A DNA stretch of 7,208 bases. Source: an uncultured Burkholderiales bacterium. Its GTDB lineage: Bacteria > Pseudomonadota > Gammaproteobacteria > Burkholderiales > Burkholderiaceae_D. Below the pieces are notes generated by a model. The model searched no databases. It saw only the letters and a list, made by a program, of their open reading frames with translations, and was not told where the DNA came from. Location: NCBI GenBank assembly GCA_903904635.1, contig CAIVDH010000192.1:1-7208 (forward strand), read 5' to 3'. Positions 1-6,474 of this stretch are shown here, piece after piece. Positions within the stretch are counted from its first letter, which is position 1. Each line of letters opens with the position of its first letter. Made by a program: the position numbers and the translations under genes.

Positions 1-2544
1 ATGCGTGCTTACGATTGGCATTCCACATCACTGGGGCCACCTGAAAATTGGCCAGTCACTTTAAAAACAGCAATACGCATGATGCTGATGACGAACCATC
101 CCATGCTCATCATGTGGGGTGCTGAGCTGATACAGTTTTATAACGATGCGTTTAGTCACGCTATGGGCTCGGAAAGGCATCCTGGTGCGTTGGGCCGTTG
201 TGGCCATGTAGTCTGGGCTGAAATATGGCATGTGATTGGACCAGATATCGACAAGGTCATGTCTGGTCAGGGTGCCACGTGGTATGAAGATAGGCTGATT
301 GGGTTTACCCGCTACGGCAAACAGGAAAATATCTGGTGGACATATGGCTATATTCCTATTGAGGATGAGTCGGGTGTGCAAGGATTAATGGTCATTTGTA
401 ATGATGTGACGAAAGCACACCTGACCAGAGTATCCATGCAGCAGTCCTATCAGGTATTGGTTGAATCGATGGATGAAGGATTCTGTGTCATTGATGTGTA
501 TTTTGATGCAGACAATCATCCGGTTGATTATCGTTATGTTGAAATTAATCCTGCATTTGAAAAGCAAAGCGGCTTGCGTCATGCGATGGGCAAAACGATC
601 AAGGAACTGGCGCCTGATATTGAAGAATTTTGGCTGGAAATATATATCAAAGTAGCGCTTACGGGGGAACCTGTTCGGTTCGTCAATCAAAGCGTATCAC
701 TAGGCAAATGGCTTGATGTCTATGCAACCCGGATTGGGGATGCGCAAAGCAGGAAAGTGGGTGTGTTGTTTAAAGATATTACGCAGCAAATGCGTGCAGA
801 AGAAGATTTGCATGAGGTCGCCTCCCGGCTCCAATTTGCATTGGATGCTGCGCAGATTGGTGACTGGTATTTTGATCTGGAAACAGGCACCTCCAAACGC
901 TCGCTGCGCCATGATCTTTGCTTTGGTTATGAAGAGCCTGTTGCGAACTGGGGCTTTGATACTTTCATTTCGCATGTACATCCTGACGATAGAGAGTGGG
1001 TTGCGCAAGATTTTAAGGATGCTGCCAATGGGCTTAAAGATTTGCATATTGAATGCCGGGTGATTTGGCCAGATAAAACGGTGCACTGGATTGCAGCGCA
1101 CGGCAGTATGTATGGCACCGAAGGGCATTTGCGCAGAATGATAGGCATCGTGTTCAACATCACTGAACGCAAATTTTCTGAAGAGCGGATTCGTCATGCC
1201 TCGCTACATGATCCGCTTACCGGTTTGCCTAATCGCGCGATGCTGTTTGAGTATGCCAGCCACATGCTGCCCTTTAACAAACGCACTAATCAAATGGCTG
1301 CCGTCTTGTTTTGTGATCTGGATAGATTCAAACCTATCAATGACACACATGGCCATGAGGTCGGTGATGTGGTGCTTCAGATTGTGGCAGACAGATTATC
1401 GAAAAGTTTGCGTGCTGAAGATATTGTGATTCGGTTAGGCGGCGATGAATTTGTAATTTTCCTGCAAAATATTAAAAATGCCACAGATACTGCAGCCAGT
1501 ATTACTCGTCATATTCTAAGTCTTATTAATCAGCCCTATCAGATAGGTGAATTAAGTTTGTCTGTTTCTACTTCGGTGGGTATTAGTATATTTCCGAATG
1601 ACGGGCAAGACATCGACACCTTGATCAGTCACGCTGACATGGCGATGTATCAGGCCAAACAGGTAGGCCGGGATAATTTTCAGTTTTATTGTCCGGAGTT
1701 TGATCTCAGGATGAAGCAGCATCTTTTTATAGAGCAGAATTTAAAATCTGTATTAAGTAAGCAGGATTTTTATTTATGTTATCAGCCGGTATTGAGTGTG
1801 GAGACAGGGCAGGTTGTCAGTGTTGAAGCTTTGCTGCGCTGGCAAAATAGTGAAATAGGTCCGGATCAGTTTGTGCCTATAGCTGAATCAACTGGCATCA
1901 TTAATCCTATAGGACGTTGGCTGCTTGAGGAAGCTGCGCGTCAGTATCTGCTCTGGGTAGAGCATGGTTTGCCTGCGATACCTATTGCAGTAAATGTTTC
2001 GGTAGTTGAGTTTCGTGATAAAAATTTTGTGCGTCAATTCGCCGATGTTTTTCATAAATATGGACTTGATGTTTGCGCACTACAATTAGAATTAACAGAA
2101 ACAGCGATGATGGATAATTTCGATCACGCGGTTTTAGTTTTATCGCAATTAAAAGCGATGGGCGTGACGGTGCTGCTGGATGATTTCGGCACCGGCTATT
2201 CAAGTCTGGCTTATCTGGCACGGCTACCGCTGGATAAGGTAAAAATTGATAAATCATTTGTTTCTGGTCTGGAGCATGACCTCGCATGCAGAGCAGTGAT
2301 TGATGCGATGATTACCTTGGGTCGCAAACTCAATCTGGAAGTCGTTGCAGAGGGTATAGAAAGCGCTGACATGTACAACTATGTCAGTTCACATGGCTGC
2401 ACACAAGCACAGGGATTTTATTTGGGACGGCCTATGCGGGGTCTGGCATTTGAGACTTGGTATCGGGAGCGTAATAAAATTCTTACTAATAACAATCGTG
2501 ATAAAAATTCTGACGGCAGCAGTAAATTTATGCTGTCCCATTGA
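1..2544 (+). CDS. PAS-PAS-PAS-GGDEF-EAL cyclic-di-GMP signalling protein, probably 5'-truncated by the window edge
   Basis: A cytoplasmic enzyme likely to make and/or degrade the second messenger cyclic di-GMP; no membrane segment or signal peptide is visible. Residues about 5-138 form the PAS-like region often placed at the front of sensor kinases (LGPPENWP, then WGAELIQFYNDAF). A second PAS spans about 145-265 and a PAS_3-type fold about 272-393, ending in the usual NITERK linker. The GGDEF domain (about 398-556) has intact GGDEF at 480-484 and an inhibitory-site RxxD (R471-D474) exactly five residues before it. The EAL domain (about 570-818) has E609-A-L, N665, E697, D727-D728 in DDFGTGYSSL, K748-I-D750, E784 and Q804, all the expected metal and catalytic positions. 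Both activities therefore look possible. In relatives the RAxDW segment is normally preceded by more residues, so the ATG at base 1 is probably internal. It converges on the HAD gene with a 4-base gap. The ligand sensed cannot be read from sequence. Confidence 0.95.
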   Translation: MRAYDWHSTSLGPPENWPVTLKTAIRMMLMTNHPMLIMWGAELIQFYNDAFSHAMGSERHPGALGRCGHVVWAEIWHVIGPDIDKVMSGQGATWYEDRLIGFTRYGKQENIWWTYGYIPIEDESGVQGLMVICNDVTKAHLTRVSMQQSYQVLVESMDEGFCVIDVYFDADNHPVDYRYVEINPAFEKQSGLRHAMGKTIKELAPDIEEFWLEIYIKVALTGEPVRFVNQSVSLGKWLDVYATRIGDAQSRKVGVLFKDITQQMRAEEDLHEVASRLQFALDAAQIGDWYFDLETGTSKRSLRHDLCFGYEEPVANWGFDTFISHVHPDDREWVAQDFKDAANGLKDLHIECRVIWPDKTVHWIAAHGSMYGTEGHLRRMIGIVFNITERKFSEERIRHASLHDPLTGLPNRAMLFEYASHMLPFNKRTNQMAAVLFCDLDRFKPINDTHGHEVGDVVLQIVADRLSKSLRAEDIVIRLGGDEFVIFLQNIKNATDTAASITRHILSLINQPYQIGELSLSVSTSVGISIFPNDGQDIDTLISHADMAMYQAKQVGRDNFQFYCPEFDLRMKQHLFIEQNLKSVLSKQDFYLCYQPVLSVETGQVVSVEALLRWQNSEIGPDQFVPIAESTGIINPIGRWLLEEAARQYLLWVEHGLPAIPIAVNVSVVEFRDKNFVRQFADVFHKYGLDVCALQLELTETAMMDNFDHAVLVLSQLKAMGVTVLLDDFGTGYSSLAYLARLPLDKVKIDKSFVSGLEHDLACRAVIDAMITLGRKLNLEVVAEGIESADMYNYVSSHGCTQAQGFYLGRPMRGLAFETWYRERNKILTNNNRDKNSDGSSKFMLSH

Positions 2545-2548
2545 GTTA

Positions 2549-3241
2549 CTAAGCGTTTAATTGATCAGCCAGATCATGTAAATCATGTGCAGAATAATCA
2601 AATTGCGATAAATCGCCGACTGGTTTGATTTTTGTTTTACCAAACTCGGCAGGGCGCGCTATGTAGGCAGTTTGTAATCCACAGGCTTGTGCTGCTTGCA
2701 GATCATCTTCGTGAGTAGCGACCAGCATCACTTCTGTAGGCTCAACATCAAATATTTCAGCAACACCAAGATAAGCTTCCGGATCCGGTTTGTAATGACG
2801 GAATACTTCGGCTGACAAAATCAAATCCCACGGCAGTGCGGCCTGTTTAGCCATATTCGCCAGCAAGCTCAGATTGCCGTTGGAGAGAGTCACGATGGTA
2901 TAGGCTGATTTCAGGCGCGTTAGTCCCGCTACGGTGTCAGGCCAGGCATCTAAACGATGCCATACCAGATTGAGATGCTGCTTTTGTTGTTCAGTCAGTG
3001 TTGCCTTGAATTGCGGCAGGATGCGATCAAGGATGAGGCGATGCAGGTCATCAATTTTGGTCCAGCCCAGTTTACCGCTGCGTACTTCAGCCATGGCCGG
3101 TTTGTATCCGGCGCGCCATGCGTTGGCAAAGGCTGCGCCGTCGATGGCTGGCATCAGTTGTTCGGCTTGGCGTACGATGCTGCTGTGCCAGTCAACGACG
3201 GTACCGAATACATCAAAGGCGAGTATTTTTGGCATGGTCAT
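2549..3241 (-). CDS. HAD-superfamily hydrolase, haloacid dehalogenase type II family
   Basis: A 230-residue HAD hydrolase, the usual length for L-2-haloacid dehalogenases, which replace halogen by hydroxyl through an aspartyl ester. Motif I is FDVFGTVVD with nucleophile D10 and T14; R43 sits where the substrate-binding arginine of L-DEX lies; motif II is S120-N121; motif III lysine is K151 in HYKPDPEAY, with Y157 after it. Motif IV reads VATHEDDLQAA: D180 is present, but the Ser and Asn of the classical dehalogenase site are A175 and H177. The fold assignment is firm; dehalogenase activity is not, and a phosphatase or other hydrolase role is possible. The start at 3241 lies 18 bases after the glutathione transferase stop, with no clear Shine-Dalgarno sequence, which suggests translational coupling. 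A second ATG two codons in (3235) is an alternative. It is the last gene of the - strand block, which matters because mammalian ACAD10 carries a HAD domain with the same two partners found upstream here. Confidence 0.92.
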   Translation of the reverse strand: MTMPKILAFDVFGTVVDWHSSIVRQAEQLMPAIDGAAFANAWRAGYKPAMAEVRSGKLGWTKIDDLHRLILDRILPQFKATLTEQQKQHLNLVWHRLDAWPDTVAGLTRLKSAYTIVTLSNGNLSLLANMAKQAALPWDLILSAEVFRHYKPDPEAYLGVAEIFDVEPTEVMLVATHEDDLQAAQACGLQTAYIARPAEFGKTKIKPVGDLSQFDYSAHDLHDLADQLNA

Positions 3242-3259
3242 ATTGCGCAGCTTATCGGT

Positions 3260-3952
3260 TTAGCGTTTTTCATACTGCGTAGCGCCAAATAAAATGGACA
3301 TGGCTTTATCGTTGACGAGTGGCTTGCGCAAGGAGGTTAATACTTCCACGCCGCGCTGTACGGCAGGCCGCTCGCTGATGATGTCAAACCAGCGTTTTAC
3401 ATGCGGATAATCTGCCCATTCTATACCTTGATTTTTCCAGGAACGCGTCCAGGGAAAGCAGGCGATGTCAGCGATGGTGTAGTCATCGCCAGCGAGATAG
3501 GCTTGTGTGGCGAGTTGTTTGTCCATCACGCCATAGAGGCGCTTGGCTTCGTTGGTATAGCGGTTGTAGGCGTAGTCAATTTTTTCCGGCGCATAGATGC
3601 GAAAGTGATGCGCTTGTCCCAGCATGGGGCCGAGTCCGCCCATTTGAAACATGAGCCACTGGAGTACGGTAAATTTTTCTCTGTCGGTGTGCCCGAGAAA
3701 TTTATCGACCTTGCTGCCGAGGTAAACCAGAATCGCACCGGATTCAAATAGCGACATGGGCTTGCCGTCTGGTCCGTTGGGATCAACGATGGCGGGTATT
3801 TTATTGTTGGGCGAAATTTGTAAAAATTCGGGCTTGAATTGATCACCTTCGCCAATATCAATATGATGCACCCGATAAGGCAGGCCGCATTCTTCCAGCA
3901 TGATGTGCACTTTGTGACCATTCGGTGTGGCCATGGAATACAAATCGATCAT
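3260..3952 (-). CDS. Glutathione S-transferase family protein, nu-class/YfcG-like
   Basis: A 230-residue soluble glutathione transferase. The N-terminal thioredoxin-like domain (about 1-80) begins LYSMATPNGHKVHIMLEE; T9 and N11 occupy the positions that in E. coli YfcG contact glutathione in place of the usual Tyr/Ser/Cys. N50-K-I-P53 contains the cis-proline, and E70-S71 bind the gamma-glutamyl part of glutathione in the family. The helical C-terminal domain (about 90-215) includes the folding box AGDDYTIADIACFPW (154-168). YfcG relatives act mainly as glutathione-dependent disulfide reductases, with weak conjugating activity, so this is the likeliest chemistry; the physiological substrate is unknown. 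The start is chosen on a strong AAAGGAGA site six bases upstream. It lies between the acyl-CoA dehydrogenase and the HAD gene, on the same strand, behind a terminator-like hairpin. A detoxifying role beside a fatty-acid enzyme set is possible but only inferred. Confidence 0.93.
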   Translation of the reverse strand: MIDLYSMATPNGHKVHIMLEECGLPYRVHHIDIGEGDQFKPEFLQISPNNKIPAIVDPNGPDGKPMSLFESGAILVYLGSKVDKFLGHTDREKFTVLQWLMFQMGGLGPMLGQAHHFRIYAPEKIDYAYNRYTNEAKRLYGVMDKQLATQAYLAGDDYTIADIACFPWTRSWKNQGIEWADYPHVKRWFDIISERPAVQRGVEVLTSLRKPLVNDKAMSILFGATQYEKR

Positions 3953-3957
3953 CAGAT

Positions 3958-3965
3958 TCTCCTTT
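3958..3965 (-). promoter_or_regulatory. Ribosome binding site of the glutathione transferase gene
   Basis: On the - strand this reads AAAGGAGA, a near-perfect Shine-Dalgarno sequence five bases before the ATG at 3952. It is the strongest ribosome binding site in the window and fixes the start against the internal Met7. Confidence 0.85.
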
Positions 3966-3970
3966 GAATG

Positions 3971-3996
3971 AAAATGCGCCGGATTATCCGGCGCAT
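3971..3996 (-). terminator. Hairpin with short T run between acyl-CoA dehydrogenase and glutathione transferase genes
   Basis: A perfect 10-bp inverted repeat: ATGCGCCGGA at 3974-3983 and TCCGGCGCAT at 3987-3996, with a 3-base loop. Seven or eight of the paired bases are G or C. Read on the - strand, the stem is followed by TTTTCATTC (counting the last stem base), a modest T run; no T run follows on the + strand, so any effect is on leftward transcription. It begins 26 bases after the dehydrogenase stop and ends about 8 bases before the next ribosome binding site. The short T run makes it a weak or partial terminator, or an mRNA 3'-end stabiliser. Confidence 0.55.
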
Positions 3997-4022
3997 CAGT
4001 CAGCTAAACAGCATTAGAAAAT

Positions 4023-5285
4023 TTACGAGCGTGTGACAGGTAATTCCAGATCTTCACCCGGCAGACTCATGTAACGTGCCAGCTCGAGCTTGGCCACTGC
4101 ATTACGATGCACTTCATCCGGACCATCAGCAATGCGCAGGGTACGGTTATGTGCCCACAACATCGCCAGTGGGAAATCATCTGATACGCCGCCGGCGCCA
4201 TGTGCCTGTATCGCCCAGTCTATGATTTTTTGCGCCATGGTTGGTGCCAGCACTTTGATCATGGCGATTTCGGATTTAGCAAATTTATTGCCGACCGTGT
4301 CCATCATGTAAGCGGCTTTCAGGGTCAACAGACGTGCGCTGTCTATCAGTATGCGGGACTCGGCAATACGCTCGCGCCAGACACCTTGCTCGGAGATTTT
4401 TTTGCCAAATGCAGTGCGTGAGTTTAAGCGTTTGCACATGAGTTCGAGTGCACGCTCTGCTGTGCCGATGGCGCGCATGCAATGATGAATACGACCAGGT
4501 CCGAGACGACCTTGAGCGATTTCAAAGCCACGGCCTTCGCCCAGCAAAATATTGGAAGCCGGTACGCGCACGTTTTCAAACAAGATTTCGCAATGACCAT
4601 GTGGCGCATCATCATAGCCAAATACAGGTAATGGACGTTTGATGTTTACGCCTTTGGTATCGGCTGGCACTAGTATCATGGATTGCTGTGAGTGACGCGC
4701 AGCATCTGGATCAGTCTTGCCCATCAGGATAAAAATTTTGCAGCGCGGATCGCCAGCGCCTGAGATCCACCATTTGTGACCGTTGATGACGTACTCATCG
4801 CCGTCACGTTCTATACGGGTGCCGATGTTGGTGGCATCTGAAGAGGCGACATCAGGCTCTGTCATCGCAAATGCAGAACGCATTTCGCCGCGCAGCAATG
4901 GTTCCAACCATTGTTTTTTGTGTTCTTCCGAGCCATAGCGCTCTATGGTTTCCATGTTGCCTGTATCAGGCGCGGAGCAGTTGAAGACTTCTGCTGCCCA
5001 GGGAATGCGGCCCATGATTTCACATAATGGCGCGTAGTCGGTATTCGATAATCCTTGTGGGGCACGGGTTGATTTTGGCAGGAACAGATTCCACAGCCCT
5101 TGCTCACGCGCGAGTGGTTTTAATTCTTCTATGATTTTTGTGGGTATCCAGCGATTACCTTTTTCTTTGCCATTGGCATCGACTTCGGCTTTGTAGGCGC
5201 CTTCATTTGGATAGATATGCGCATCCATAAATTTCAGCAGTTTTTCGCGCAATTCCGAACAGCGCGGTGAGTATTCGAATTCCAT
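4023..5285 (-). CDS. Acyl-CoA dehydrogenase family protein, ACAD10/ACAD11 (LvaC-like) type
   Basis: A 420-residue flavoprotein with the complete acyl-CoA dehydrogenase fold: N-terminal helical domain (about 1-135), beta domain with FAD-contacting [14 protein letters not shown] (140-153) and WWISGAG (172-178), and C-terminal helical domain with RTAFGK (290-295) and QAHGAGG (360-366). The active-site segment reads [11 protein letters not shown] (384-394). Aligned with the YEGT segment of medium-chain dehydrogenase, the catalytic Glu is replaced by D387; this ADGPDEVH pattern is, as I recall it, also in human ACAD11. ACAD11-type proteins and bacterial LvaC act on 4-phosphoacyl-CoA made by a partner kinase rather than as ordinary alpha,beta-desaturases. 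The adjacent upstream gene is that kinase type, 33 bases away, which strengthens the assignment. The start is supported by AGGGAGAG upstream. Substrate chain length cannot be told from sequence. A plain desaturase role is the main alternative. Confidence 0.95.
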   Translation of the reverse strand: MEFEYSPRCSELREKLLKFMDAHIYPNEGAYKAEVDANGKEKGNRWIPTKIIEELKPLAREQGLWNLFLPKSTRAPQGLSNTDYAPLCEIMGRIPWAAEVFNCSAPDTGNMETIERYGSEEHKKQWLEPLLRGEMRSAFAMTEPDVASSDATNIGTRIERDGDEYVINGHKWWISGAGDPRCKIFILMGKTDPDAARHSQQSMILVPADTKGVNIKRPLPVFGYDDAPHGHCEILFENVRVPASNILLGEGRGFEIAQGRLGPGRIHHCMRAIGTAERALELMCKRLNSRTAFGKKISEQGVWRERIAESRILIDSARLLTLKAAYMMDTVGNKFAKSEIAMIKVLAPTMAQKIIDWAIQAHGAGGVSDDFPLAMLWAHNRTLRIADGPDEVHRNAVAKLELARYMSLPGEDLELPVTRS

Positions 5286-5291
5286 TGTTTT

Positions 5292-5299
5292 CTCTCCCT
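5292..5299 (-). promoter_or_regulatory. Ribosome binding site of the acyl-CoA dehydrogenase gene
   Basis: On the - strand this reads AGGGAGAG, six bases before the ATG at 5285 and inside the 33-base spacer after the phosphotransferase stop. It supports independent initiation of the dehydrogenase within a shared transcript. Confidence 0.75.
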
Positions 5300-5318
5300 T
5301 GTTTATTTTTGTGTTGAT

Positions 5319-6386
5319 TCAGATTGATTTTTTGCCGGATGCGAAATCCCAGCCCATCTCTGCCATGGGCCTTGCGGCCTGGCCATTTTTTAATGCTTGT
5401 TCGCTGGCAGCTGTGCCGTCCTGATAGCGTTTCATGATGCCTTGCAGGATACCGGCCATACGGAACATGTTGTAGGCGAGGTAGAAGCGGAAATCTTCTT
5501 TGTTGATCGCAATGCCGGTACGGGCGCTGTATTTGGCGATGTATTCTGCTTCGCTTGGTATGCCCAGAGATTGCAGATCAAGTCCGGCAATGCCGCGAAA
5601 CAGGCCCGGCACGATATGCCAGCTCATGCAGTGATAAGAAAAATCTGCCAGCGGATGACCCAGTGTAGAGAGTTCCCAATCAAGCACGGCCAGTATGCGC
5701 GGCTGAGTCGGATGAAAAATCATGTTGTCGAGCCGGTAGTCGCCATGCACGATCGTGGTCTGCTCACCAGCGGGTATATGCTGCGGCAGCCATTCGATTA
5801 GCTGATCCATGGCGGGTATGTGTTCTGTTTCTGAAGCTTTGTATTGACGTGTCCAGCGGTCTATCTGGCGACCGAAATAATTGCCGGGCTTGCCGTAAGT
5901 CTCCAGCCCTATCGCTTTATAGTCGATGGTGTGCAGCTGGGCGATGACGCGATTCATTTCATCATAATGCGCGGCACGTTCGGTCTGGGTCATCTCTGAC
6001 ATGGACTGATCCCACAACACGCGGCCATCCATGAATTCCATGATGTAAAAAGCACGACCGATCACGCTTTCATCTTCACATAATGCATATTGGCGTGCGG
6101 CCGGAAAGCCGGCTTTAGAGAGCGCATCCATCACACGATATTCACGATCTATCGCATGCGCTGACGGCAGCAGCTTGGCTGCAGGTGCAGGCTTGGTGCG
6201 TAATACATAGGATGCGTTACCGGCGGTGAGCTTGAAGGTGGGGTTGGACTGCCCACCTTTAAATTGTTCTATTTGCAGATCACCATCGAAATTACCTATG
6301 TGTTTGCGGACATAGTCGGAGAGCGCGACCAGATCTACTTTCTGACGTTCTGCAACGGGTTTGGTGCCCATGAATTCTTCGTACAT
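5319..6386 (-). CDS. APH-fold phosphotransferase, ACAD10/11 N-terminal (LvaA-like) type
   Basis: A 355-residue kinase of the aminoglycoside/choline phosphotransferase fold, of the acyl-CoA dehydrogenase-linked type rather than an antibiotic resistance enzyme. Visible elements: nucleotide loop FKGGQSNPTFKL (42-53), K65 in YVLRTKP as the likely ATP-binding lysine, E82 in DREYRVM as its helix partner, the hinge MEFMDGRVLW (116-125), the catalytic loop HGDYRLDN with D216 as base and N221 as metal ligand, and the metal-binding D236 in VLDWE followed by STLGHPLADFSY. In the LvaA and ACAD11 families this domain phosphorylates the 4-hydroxyl of 4-hydroxyacyl-CoA. The dehydrogenase partner follows 33 bases downstream. 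The start at 6386 has GGAGAC nine bases upstream by its core; Met6 is a possible alternative. The small LvaB-type subunit needed by the Pseudomonas enzyme is not seen nearby. The real hydroxyacyl substrate is unknown. Confidence 0.94.
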   Translation of the reverse strand: MYEEFMGTKPVAERQKVDLVALSDYVRKHIGNFDGDLQIEQFKGGQSNPTFKLTAGNASYVLRTKPAPAAKLLPSAHAIDREYRVMDALSKAGFPAARQYALCEDESVIGRAFYIMEFMDGRVLWDQSMSEMTQTERAAHYDEMNRVIAQLHTIDYKAIGLETYGKPGNYFGRQIDRWTRQYKASETEHIPAMDQLIEWLPQHIPAGEQTTIVHGDYRLDNMIFHPTQPRILAVLDWELSTLGHPLADFSYHCMSWHIVPGLFRGIAGLDLQSLGIPSEAEYIAKYSARTGIAINKEDFRFYLAYNMFRMAGILQGIMKRYQDGTAASEQALKNGQAARPMAEMGWDFASGKKSI

Positions 6387-6474
6387 ACCTGTTTGTCTCC
6401 AACTGCTAATTTTGATTTGATGATCGATTGATTTTAAATTGTATTTTTTTTCAGTGTTTTTATTTTCATCGGCA
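6387..6474 (-). promoter_or_regulatory. AT-rich 88-base spacer that may hold an internal promoter
   Basis: This is the longest gap between genes in the window and is markedly AT-rich, with an eight-A run on the - strand. Directly after that run is TACAAT (6443-6438), a five-of-six match to a sigma-70 -10 box, but no convincing -35 box lies 16-18 bases upstream of it. No stable hairpin follows the phosphatase stop, so read-through from that gene is also plausible. Internal promoter activity is therefore a guess. Confidence 0.25.
6395..6400 (-). promoter_or_regulatory. Ribosome binding site of the phosphotransferase gene
   Basis: On the - strand this reads GGAGAC, eight bases before the ATG at 6386. 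It favours that ATG over the one five codons later. Confidence 0.65.

Noticed and set aside
700..1197. Open frame of 165 codons on the - strand opposite the cyclic-di-GMP gene.
   Set aside because: It is fully antisense to conserved PAS coding sequence, has no recognisable motif and no supporting ribosome binding site.
2934..3292. Two + strand open frames of about 110 codons over the HAD gene.
   Set aside because: Both lie opposite a conserved coding region whose motifs are intact, and their translations show no domain.
5397..5801. A + strand open frame of 134 codons over the phosphotransferase gene.
   Set aside because: It covers the strand opposite the kinase catalytic loop and metal-binding motif; its length is explained by codon bias of the real gene.
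5319..6386. Possible aminoglycoside resistance gene, from the APH fold.
   Set aside because: The loop and metal-site wording (FKGGQSNPTF, HGDYRLDN, VLDWELSTLGHPLADFSY) is that of the acyl-CoA dehydrogenase-linked kinases, and the gene sits beside such a dehydrogenase, so resistance is not supported.
6410..6440. Repeated TGATTT/TGATCGAT words in the spacer before the kinase gene, considered as an operator.
   Set aside because: No clean palindrome or evenly spaced direct repeat can be drawn; the pattern fits simple AT-rich sequence.
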